Source: Pseudomonas sp. UMAB-08 (GTDB taxonomy: Bacteria > Pseudomonadota > Gammaproteobacteria > Pseudomonadales > Pseudomonadaceae). From it: a DNA stretch of 64,000 bases. Position numbers and translations under genes: made by a program. Shown piece by piece: positions 20,507-30,275 of this stretch (positions within the stretch are counted from its first letter, which is position 1; every line of letters begins with the position of its first letter). The stretch is taken from NCBI RefSeq assembly GCF_900095225.1, contig NZ_LT607419.1, positions 208,348 through 272,347 of the forward strand. Direction: 5' to 3'. The notes below the pieces were generated by a model. The model did no database searches. It had not been told where the DNA came from and was given only the letters and a program-made list of their open reading frames with translations.

Positions 20507-20570
20507 GAGCGTGCTTGCCTGCGATAGCGGTGTGTCAGGCAAACAGTTATCGCGGGCAAACGCGCCTACA
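20503..20570. repeat. REP/REPIN-like palindromic element
   Basis: GTAGGAGCGTGCTTGCCTGCGATAGCGG in one orientation (first 20 bases GTAGGAGCGTGCTTGCCTGC) is partly mirrored by ...TATCGCGGGCAAACGCGCCTAC, the classic Pseudomonas REP core. It overlaps the adenosyltransferase stop codon and may act as its transcript end. Confidence 0.75.
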
Positions 20571-20584
20571 AGAGATCGCGGCGG

Positions 20585-21529
20585 TCACACCTCAGGCCAA
20601 AACGCCCGAATCCCTGCTACGCCTTGCGCGCCGCTTTCCCAGGCGCGCTGACGATCATCGACACCGACACCGCCTAGCAAAAACACGGGCTTGCTGAAGC
20701 AGGCGATCAACTGCGTCGCCTGCTCCCACCCCATCGGCAGCGCGTCTGGATGGGTTTGTGTAGCCTGCACTGGAGACAACGTGACGAAGTCCACCCCCAT
20801 CTGCTCGGCCAGCGCCAATTCCTCAGCGTTGTGACAGGACGCCGCCAACCAGCGCGTCGCAGGGAACGGTCGGCCTGCGCTGGCGAGTTTGCGCAACTGC
20901 GCCGCCGTCAGGTGCCAGCCAGCCGCCGGGAAGTCACCCAGCCACTCCAGCGGTCCTTTGAGCATCAACTGCGCCTTGCCTGCGCACAGTCCAACGGCAT
21001 CCACCGCCAGGTCGCGGTATTTCGGGTCGTATCCGTTCGGCGAACGCAGTTGTACCAGCTTGATTCCTCCGGCAATCGCCTTCTGCAAACCGCGCAGTAA
21101 TTCAGGCGTTTCCAGCCCCTCGGGGGTAATCAGGTACTCGCCGGGCAAGCGTGCTGCCGCGACGATAGGCTGATTCGCCGCCGGAAAGTCGTAGTCCGCC
21201 AGCTCGCGCGCAGACACCCACGCCAATGGCTGGCCTTCGGCGCCATGCGGCTCGCCCGTGAACACCGACACTTCCCAGACATCCAGCAACACCTGTTTGT
21301 CCGGGTAGTCGTGCTGAACCTTGATCAGCGGGCGAGCGGTGACAACCACGATACCCAGCTCTTCCAGCAGCTCGCGTGCCAGCGCCGTCTCGACCGTTTC
21401 ACCGGTCTCGACCTTACCGCCGGGAAACTCCCACAAACCGCCCTGATGCTGAGTATCGGCACGTCGCGCGATAAGGATCTTGCCGTCGTTACCACGGATC
21501 ACTGCCGCTGCTACATGAACTCGTTTCAC
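20585..21529 (-). CDS. Nudix hydrolase fused to thiamine-phosphate-synthase-like domain
   Basis: 314 residues. Residues 1-~130 are a MutT-type Nudix domain with the full box GGKVETGETVETALARELLEEL (starting about residue 36); it starts KRVHVAAAVIRG as MutT/8-oxo-dGTPases do. From ~150 to the end is a TIM-barrel domain like thiamine-phosphate synthase/TenI (KLVQLRSP, SCHNAEEL, LSPVQATQTHP, PVFLLGGVG). The known family fusion (PA4400-like) likely sanitises 8-oxo-dGTP, while the second domain has no proven activity. Start is GTG at 21529 after GAGGAA, overlapping the GST stop (GTGA), so it is coupled to that gene. Confidence 0.88.
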   Translation of the reverse strand: MKRVHVAAAVIRGNDGKILIARRADTQHQGGLWEFPGGKVETGETVETALARELLEELGIVVVTARPLIKVQHDYPDKQVLLDVWEVSVFTGEPHGAEGQPLAWVSARELADYDFPAANQPIVAAARLPGEYLITPEGLETPELLRGLQKAIAGGIKLVQLRSPNGYDPKYRDLAVDAVGLCAGKAQLMLKGPLEWLGDFPAAGWHLTAAQLRKLASAGRPFPATRWLAASCHNAEELALAEQMGVDFVTLSPVQATQTHPDALPMGWEQATQLIACFSKPVFLLGGVGVDDRQRAWESGAQGVAGIRAFWPEV

Positions 21530-22164
21530 CGCACCACTTCCTCTAAACCTGCTTTCTGCCAGCGCTGAAAAGCAGGCCACTGGTAAATTGTTTCAACATA
21601 CGCCTCAGCCTCGGCGGGCAATGCCACGCGATAGGTCCGCAGGCGCACGGCAACCGGAGCGAAAAACGCATCCGCCGCGCTCAGCTTGCCGAACAGGTAA
21701 GGACCGCTCTCAACGGCCGCTGCACGACACTCAGCCCACAACGCAACGATACGGTCGATGTCGGCCTGAGCGTCGGCAGGGATCACGTCCAGCGCCGCAT
21801 CATGCCGAAGGTCGAACCCCATGTGCGTGCGCAAGCCCATGAACCCGCTGTGCATCTGTGCGCAGGCGGAACGCGCCTGGGCCCGAGCGGCGATATCCTG
21901 CGGCCAGAGACCGGCCTCAGGAAAACGCTCGGCCAGGTACTCAATAATCGCCAAAGAGTCAGCAATGGTCCCGTGTTCGGTTTTCAGGAGAGGCACTTTG
22001 CCGGTTGGCGAATGCTCAAGCGCCCGCTGTCGGCTATCTGGCTGATTCAGCCAGATCACTTGCTCGGTATAGGGCACGCCGATCATATCCAGCGCCAGCG
22101 CCAGCGCAGGACGCAGCGACCAGGAAGAAAAGCGTTTGTCGCCGATAATCAGGTGCAAGCTCAT
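21526..22164 (-). CDS. Glutathione S-transferase family protein
   Basis: 212 residues. An N-terminal thioredoxin-like domain (MSLHLIIGDKRFSSWSLRP with the active-site Ser region; SPTGKVPLL cis-Pro; DSLAIIEYL) precedes an all-helical C-terminal domain (GPYLFGKLSAADAFFAPVA). The substrate is unknown. ATG at 22164 has GGAG ten bases upstream; an upstream in-frame start gives no family-like sequence. Coupled by overlap to the Nudix gene. Confidence 0.87.
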   Translation of the reverse strand: MSLHLIIGDKRFSSWSLRPALALALDMIGVPYTEQVIWLNQPDSRQRALEHSPTGKVPLLKTEHGTIADSLAIIEYLAERFPEAGLWPQDIAARAQARSACAQMHSGFMGLRTHMGFDLRHDAALDVIPADAQADIDRIVALWAECRAAAVESGPYLFGKLSAADAFFAPVAVRLRTYRVALPAEAEAYVETIYQWPAFQRWQKAGLEEVVR

Positions 22165-22254
22165 GTTCGGGACTCTCCAGGAGGGCGGATCGATCACGTC
22201 AGGTGGGAGCAAATACATTCGCGCCCACCTGTTCAGCTAAAATGCGCGTCCAGA

Positions 22255-23472
22255 TTACGTACGGTATTCCGCGTTGATCTTCACGTACTCGTGCGACAGG
22301 TCAGTGGTCCAGATGGTTTCGCGGCATTCACCACGGCCCAGCTCGATGCGGATGGTGATCTCAGCTTCGGCCATGACCGCCGAGCCTTGAGCTTCGGTGT
22401 AGGTGGTTGCACGGCAGCCCTGGCTGGCGATGCACACAGCACCGAGGAAGACGTCGATCTTGCTGACGTCCAGGTCCGGCACACCCGCACGACCCACCGC
22501 CGCAAGGATCCGGCCCCAGTTGGGATCGGAGGCGAACAACGCGGTTTTGATCAACGGGGAATGCGCCACGGCGTAAGCCACGTCCAGGCATTCCTGATGA
22601 TTGCCGCCGCCATTCACTTCAACAGTGACGAACTTGGTTGCACCCTCGCCATCGCGGACGATAGCCTGAGCCACGTCCATGCACACTTCGAATACGGCTT
22701 GTTTGAGCGCGGCGAACAATGGGCCTTTGGCCTCAGTGATCTCCGGCAGTGCGGCCTTGCCCGTCGCGATCAGCATGCAGCAGTCGTTGGTCGAGGTGTC
22801 GCCGTCGATGGTGATGCGGTTGAACGATTTGTTAGCCCCATCACGCAGCAGGTCCTGCAACACGCTCTGAGCGACCTTGGCGTCAGTGGCAATGTAGCCC
22901 AGCATGGTCGCCATATTAGGACGAATCATGCCAGCGCCTTTGCTGATACCGGTGACGGTAATGGTCACGCCTTCATGCTGGAACTGACGGCTCGCACCCT
23001 TGGGCAAAGTGTCAGTGGTCATGATCCCGGTCGCCGCAGCGGCCCAGTTATCCACAGACAGATCGTCGAGGGCGGCTTGCAGCGCACCTTCGATTTTCTC
23101 CACGGGCAACGGCTCACCAATCACACCGGTGGAATAGGGCAGCACAGTATTGGCGTCGACACCCGCCAGCTCCGCGAGCTTGGCGCAGGTACGCGCAGCT
23201 GCGGCCAGCCCCGGCGCGCCGGTGCCCGCGTTGGCGTTACCGGTGTTGGTCAGCAAATAACGCACAGGGCCTTGTACACGCTGCTTGGCCAGAATCACCG
23301 GCGCGGCGCAGAACGCGTTCAGCGTGAACACGCCCGCCACACTGGAACCTTCAGCGCAGCGCATGACCACTACGTCTTTGCGCCCTGGGCGCTTGATTCC
23401 GGCAGAGGCAATGCCAAGTTCAAAACCAGGAACCGGGTGCAACGTCGGCAAAGGACCAAGACCAACAGCCAT
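22255..23472 (-). CDS. argJ: Bifunctional ornithine acetyltransferase / N-acetylglutamate synthase
   Basis: 405 residues. ArgJ recycles the acetyl group from N-acetylornithine to glutamate in arginine synthesis. The precursor is cut by itself before the Thr in [13 protein letters not shown] (about residue 190), which becomes the catalytic nucleophile. The C-terminal [15 protein letters not shown] is the family end. ATG at 23472 follows AGGAG; the in-frame extension upstream is unlikely. It lies 125 bp downstream of secA, in the same direction. Confidence 0.96.
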   Translation of the reverse strand: MAVGLGPLPTLHPVPGFELGIASAGIKRPGRKDVVVMRCAEGSSVAGVFTLNAFCAAPVILAKQRVQGPVRYLLTNTGNANAGTGAPGLAAAARTCAKLAELAGVDANTVLPYSTGVIGEPLPVEKIEGALQAALDDLSVDNWAAAATGIMTTDTLPKGASRQFQHEGVTITVTGISKGAGMIRPNMATMLGYIATDAKVAQSVLQDLLRDGANKSFNRITIDGDTSTNDCCMLIATGKAALPEITEAKGPLFAALKQAVFEVCMDVAQAIVRDGEGATKFVTVEVNGGGNHQECLDVAYAVAHSPLIKTALFASDPNWGRILAAVGRAGVPDLDVSKIDVFLGAVCIASQGCRATTYTEAQGSAVMAEAEITIRIELGRGECRETIWTTDLSHEYVKINAEYRT

Positions 23473-23597
23473 GAAGTGCGCTCCTTGAAAGCTATCTGCG
23501 CCGCCCGCATCGGTACGGCTCAATCGATGGAAAAACGCCGCGACGGCTGGGCCGGTCGCGGCGCGGGGTATTTCAGGTTAACAACGCCAGGCTGAAC

Positions 23598-26333
<2,736 letters not shown>

Positions 26334-26639
26334 ATCGACAGGATCTTCCACACATAGGGATGGAGGGCGGCCCCGTGAGTCGCCCGTGCAGCCCTCATGG
26401 CCGCATGCGAACGAGCATTCTACCCGGAAACGGTGGTGAGGAAAGTGGCGTTATTCCACGATACCGGCACAACGCTCTAATGGGGCAGCTTTACAATTGG
26501 GTCGTTTTTTCCGACTTCAACCCATTGAGGGAAGAAGTGGCGCACTTTATGTGTCCATAAAAGCACGGAAAACCCATCTAACAAGGCCGTGCGGGCGCTT
26601 TCTGCTACCATGGCCGCTCTGTAACTCAAGGTGTCCCAC
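26334..26639. other. Divergent intergenic region, secA / DUF721
   Basis: 306 bases hold the promoters of both genes. No gene, clear consensus promoter or hairpin with a T tract was seen. Confidence 0.5.
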
Positions 26640-27095
26640 ATGGCATTTCGTCCCCTTTCGGCAAGGGCGCCGGCCGTCTTGCTCCGCGAGGCGAAGCCGC
26701 TTAAAGCCATATTCCACCACGCGCAGCGCCTGGCCCATTTACAGCGCCTGCTCGAAACCCAGCTGCAACCGGCTGCTCGTGAACACTGCCACGTCGCGTC
26801 CTGGCGTGAAGGCAGCCTGTTGTTGATCGTGACCGACGGTCATTGGGCCACGCGCCTGCGCTATCAACAGAAACGCCTGCAACGACAGCTGGTCGCTTTT
26901 GAAGAATTCGCCAGCCTGACGCGCATTCTGTTCAAAGTACAACCGCCTACCGTCCAGCAGGGCGCAACAGGACACACCATCCATCTGTCGGCCTGCGCCG
27001 CAGAAAGCATCCAGGCGACGGCAGAGGGTATTACCGACCCTAATCTGCGTGCCGCGCTGGAGCGGCTGGCGAGTCATGGCAAGCCCAAGGGTTGA
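26640..27095 (+). CDS. DUF721 domain protein
   Basis: 151 residues with the DUF721 (DciA-like) pattern: LARLQRLLETQL in the first third, VASWREGSLLLIVTDGHWATRLRYQ in the middle and a charged C-terminus. DciA-type DUF721 proteins can help load the replicative helicase, but this shorter secA-linked form is of unknown role. ATG at 26640 follows AAGGTG; a GTG three codons upstream is possible. It is convergent with the T6SS island, whose last gene ends 79 bp away. Confidence 0.8.
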   Translation: MAFRPLSARAPAVLLREAKPLKAIFHHAQRLAHLQRLLETQLQPAAREHCHVASWREGSLLLIVTDGHWATRLRYQQKRLQRQLVAFEEFASLTRILFKVQPPTVQQGATGHTIHLSACAAESIQATAEGITDPNLRAALERLASHGKPKG

Positions 27096-27163
27096 GGTAA
27101 ATCCTCCACCTATGCCGGACGTAGACTTGTTTTTGTGAGACCGCGTGGGGCACTTGCTCACTG

Positions 27164-28672
27164 ACGACCGCCCATCATGCGCTGCGCTTCCCCGACTTCT
27201 CTGCACGATAAACCTCAGCAAACACCTCGGTGATTGGGCGTTGCGGACTACGTTTATGCAGCGCCCGGACCTGCGCGCTCATGCGCAGCAGCTCGGGGCT
27301 GGGCTTGGCCCATTGTTCTTTGGGCAGCGGCTCCGACCATTCGCGCATTACTTCTGGTAGCGCTTGACGAGCCATGCGTTTGACTCGGCCGACTTCCCAC
27401 TCGGTCAGGTAAAACGGCAAGGTCCAGAAGGTCATGACGTGGAACAGGTACCAGAAAAAGCCATAGACCCAGCCGCGTTGCTTGTCACGAATCTCTTGGT
27501 GCAGGCGAGCGCGAGCGTTGCGGAAGGTGTGCAGGCCTTCGTGCGGCGGGTCGTCGGGGCCTTGTAGATCGAGCGGATCGGTGATTTCTTTCAGGGTATG
27601 GACTTCGTATTCCATGTAGGCGCGGATGGCTTCCCAGTTGCTGATGGCGATGGGCAGTGCGGGGCAGACGAACTCCAAGGTAAAACGCTCGCCGCTGGCC
27701 TCATGGTAAAAACCCACGCCCATGCCGTATTGACGTTGGACGCCGTATTGATTGGCGCCCTGGGCTTGAATCACCCAAGCGGTAACCGATTCCCAAGGCA
27801 CGATCACGGGTTCGCTTTCGTCGTTGGGGACGAAACAGACTTCACGGCGTTGACGGTTGAAACGGGTGGGGATGATTTCTTCGTATTTGTTGTGGACGTA
27901 GAACCAGATAAGAAGGGTGATGGCGAGAGCAAAAAGGGTGACCCCCACCGTCATTCCCCAGCCAGCTCGGTGCGTTCCAGCGATCACTTCCCAAGCTTCT
28001 GACGAGCTATAGCCGACCGAAAGACCTATCAACCCCAAAATCAGCGGCAACAAAAAACCGGTCATGACAAAGCCGTTGAATGGAAGGCCTAAGGTGACCT
28101 GCCATGAAAACACCTGCGGCGAACCCAATCCAAAGTCCAAATAAACGTCGTTAAGCTCCCCCACATAGGGACATTGCGGCGGCAGCTGTGTAGGTAAAGG
28201 CAACGGGGCCAAGTAGGTGATGCGACCGCTGGGAAACGGCTCCACATCTCCCGCCTGTTTGGGTTGCTGAAGCTGCGGTTCGGGCAGGGTTATTTCAGGC
28301 GCCTTACTCATCAGCGCCCTCCAGTGTCAGCGGGTCGACCGTGAACAACTTCGCCGTACCGTATCGGGGTTCAAAGGGCGCCACCGGGAAAACACCTTCG
28401 CCATTAGGGTCCAGCCGCAGATGGTAGAGATGCGTCTGGGCCTCACCCTCGCTGTCGTAGGTGTGCACGGCAACAGCCAGGACCAGTGCGGCCTTGGCCA
28501 CGGTCAAGGGTCTCTCCCATTCATCCGGGTAATCCAGCTGAAGTATCAATGGCGCGGACTGCATCACCCGCAAACTGGCAATCACCCGCTCACTGACAAT
28601 GGCCCATTGATCGCTGTCGAATCCGCGGTCCCATTGAGCGGTTATGATCCGATACGCGGCGATGCTCAGGCG
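27164..28672. repeat. Tandem duplication, left copy (second immunity gene and effector tip)
   Basis: 1509 bases homologous to 28767-30275 with a constant offset of 1603 bp and no length change: both immunity genes are 1137 bp and the effector-derived parts align codon for codon. The left edge is within the 10 bases before the immunity stop (ACGACCG.CC); the right edge is at the codon for R1064 of the effector. Confidence 0.85.
27175..28311 (-). CDS. Second (duplicated) T6SS immunity-like membrane protein, DUF6708-like
   Basis: 378 residues, about 94% identical to the copy at 28778-29914. Two membrane helices lie at about 78-100 and 113-136 and further hydrophobic stretches near 295-315; the ~145-295 region is identical in both copies. 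I take the family to be DUF6708, from memory. By position it is an immunity protein against a pore-forming or membrane effector. Of 24 differences from the other copy, ten fall in residues 95-107. Its start overlaps the stop of the effector-tip fragment by 8 bases, as in the intact pair. With no complete effector of its own it is an orphan immunity gene. Confidence 0.75.
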   Translation of the reverse strand: MSKAPEITLPEPQLQQPKQAGDVEPFPSGRITYLAPLPLPTQLPPQCPYVGELNDVYLDFGLGSPQVFSWQVTLGLPFNGFVMTGFLLPLILGLIGLSVGYSSSEAWEVIAGTHRAGWGMTVGVTLFALAITLLIWFYVHNKYEEIIPTRFNRQRREVCFVPNDESEPVIVPWESVTAWVIQAQGANQYGVQRQYGMGVGFYHEASGERFTLEFVCPALPIAISNWEAIRAYMEYEVHTLKEITDPLDLQGPDDPPHEGLHTFRNARARLHQEIRDKQRGWVYGFFWYLFHVMTFWTLPFYLTEWEVGRVKRMARQALPEVMREWSEPLPKEQWAKPSPELLRMSAQVRALHKRSPQRPITEVFAEVYRAEKSGKRSA

Positions 28673-28738
28673 ACTCGAGGTGTTGTGGCGGTTGTAGCGC
28701 GAGGTGCCACCCCGTTCAACTTCAGGCGCCTTACTCAT
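28304..28738 (-). pseudogene. Chimeric remnant of the T6SS effector C-terminus
   Basis: An open 144-codon frame built from three pieces: the first 8 residues (MSKAPEVE) copy the immunity-protein start, the next 14 (RGGTSRYNRHNTSS) copy effector residues about 967-979, and the last 122 copy effector residues 1064-1185 with only six changes. The 84 residues between the last two pieces in the effector are deleted. It retains the ribosome site (GGAGG six bases before the ATG), so a small protein could be made. A displaced toxin tip or a harmless scar are both possible; lack of the N-terminal T6SS domain argues against secretion on its own. Confidence 0.75.
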
Positions 28739-28766
28739 CAGCGCCCTCCAGTGTCAGCGGGTCAGT
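28673..28766. repeat. Scar between the two tandem copies
   Basis: 94 bases. The part at 28676-28718 matches effector codons at 30528-30570; the part at 28718-28763 is a third copy of the effector-end/immunity-start junction (other copies begin at 28291 and 29894). It ends where the immunity gene downstream begins its homology. Three effector ends imply at least two rounds of duplication and loss. Confidence 0.7.
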
Positions 28767-30275
28767 ACGACCGTCCGTCATGCGCTGCGCTTCCCCGACT
28801 TCTCGGTGCGATAAACCTCGGCAAACACCTCGGTGATCGGGCGTTGCGGATTGCGTTTATGCAGCGCCCGGACCTGAGCGCTCATGCGCAGCAGGTCGGC
28901 ACTGGGTTTGGCCCATTGTTCTTTGGGCAGCGGTTCCGACCAGTCGCGCATGGCCTCTGGCAGCGCCTGACGAGCCATGCGTTTGACCCGGCCGACTTCC
29001 CACTCGGTCAGGTGAAACGGCAAGGTCCAGAAGGTCATGACGTGAAACAGGTACCAGAAGAAGCCATAGACCCAGCCGCGCTGCTTGTCGCGAATCTCTT
29101 GGTGCAAACGAGCGCGGGCGTTGCGGAAGGTGTGCAGGCCTTCGTGCGGCGGGTCATCGGGACCTTGTAGATCGAGCGGGTCGGTGATCTCTTTCAGGGT
29201 GTGGACTTCGTACTCCATGTACGCGCGGATGGCTTCCCAGTTGCTGATGGCGATGGGCAGTGCGGGGCAGACGAACTCCAAGGTAAAACGCTCGCCGCTG
29301 GCCTCATGGTAAAAACCCACGCCCATGCCGTATTGACGTTGGACACCGTATTGATTGGCGCCCTGGGCTTGAATCACCCAGGCGGTGACCGATTCCCAAG
29401 GCACGATCACGGGTTCGCTTTCGTCGTTGGGGACGAAACAGACTTCACGGCGTTGACGGTTGAAGCGCGTGGGGATGACTTCTTCGTATTTGTTGTGCAT
29501 GTAGAACCAGATGAGGAGAGCCATGGCGAGAGTAAAAAGGGTGACCCCCACAGTCATTCCCCAGCCAGCTCGGTGCGTACCAGCGATCACCTCCCAAACC
29601 TCTGGCAACTCCGCGCCCATCAACATAACCATCAACCCCAAAATCAGCGGCAACAAAAAACCGGTCATGACAAAGCCGTTGAATGGAAGGCCTAAGGTGA
29701 CCTGCCATGAAAACACCTGCGGCGAACCCAATCCAAAGTCCAAATAAACGTCGTTAAGCTCCCCCACATAGGGACATTGCGGCGGCAGCTGTGTAGGTAA
29801 AGGCAATGGGGCCAAGTAGGTGATGCGACCGCTGGGAAACGGCTCCACATCACCCGCCTGCGTGGGTTGCTGAAGCTGCGGTTCGGGCAGGGTAACTTCA
29901 GGCGCCTTACTCATCAGCGCCCTCCAGTGTCAGCGGATCGACCGTGAACAACTTCGCCGTATCGTATCGGGGCTCAAAGGGCGCCACCGGGAAAACACCT
30001 CCGCCATTAGGGTCCAGCCGCAAATGGTAGAGATGCGTCTGGGCCTCACCCTCGCTGTCGTAGGTTTGCACGGCGACAGCCAGGACCAGTGCGGCCTTGG
30101 CCACGGTCGAGGGTCTCTCCCATTCATCCGGGTAATCCAGCCTAAGTATCAATGGCGCGGACTGCACCACCCGCAAACTGGCAATCACCCGCTCACTGAC
30201 GATGGCCCATTGGTCGCTGTCGAAGCCTCGGTCCCATTGAGCGGTGATGATCCGATACGCGGCGATGCTCAGGCG
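28767..30275. repeat. Tandem duplication, right copy (immunity gene and 3' end of the full effector)
   Basis: The partner of 27164-28672. It contains the immunity gene and the last 122 codons of the intact effector. Confidence 0.85.
28778..29914 (-). CDS. T6SS immunity-like membrane protein next to the effector, DUF6708-like
   Basis: 378 residues: a proline-rich N-terminus (~1-75), TM helices about 78-100 and 113-136, a large cytoplasmic-looking domain (~140-290), hydrophobic WVYGFFWYLFHVMTFW (~290-310) and a basic C-terminus. It sits directly after the VasX-like effector and overlaps it by 8 bases (ATGAGTAA), with the GGAGG ribosome site inside the last codons of the effector, so toxin and immunity are translated together. 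Immunity proteins to VasX-type toxins are inner-membrane proteins, which fits. Function is inferred from context. Confidence 0.78.
   Translation of the reverse strand: MSKAPEVTLPEPQLQQPTQAGDVEPFPSGRITYLAPLPLPTQLPPQCPYVGELNDVYLDFGLGSPQVFSWQVTLGLPFNGFVMTGFLLPLILGLMVMLMGAELPEVWEVIAGTHRAGWGMTVGVTLFTLAMALLIWFYMHNKYEEVIPTRFNRQRREVCFVPNDESEPVIVPWESVTAWVIQAQGANQYGVQRQYGMGVGFYHEASGERFTLEFVCPALPIAISNWEAIRAYMEYEVHTLKEITDPLDLQGPDDPPHEGLHTFRNARARLHQEIRDKQRGWVYGFFWYLFHVMTFWTLPFHLTEWEVGRVKRMARQALPEAMRDWSEPLPKEQWAKPSADLLRMSAQVRALHKRNPQRPITEVFAEVYRTEKSGKRSA

Noticed and set aside
28304..28738. Complete small stand-alone toxin gene
   Set aside because: Its parts derive from the effector with an internal deletion and from the immunity start, so a remnant is the simpler reading; kept as pseudogene.
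27164..30275. Transposon or phage as the cause of the duplication
   Set aside because: No transposase, integrase or terminal inverted repeats at either edge; simple unequal recombination is enough.
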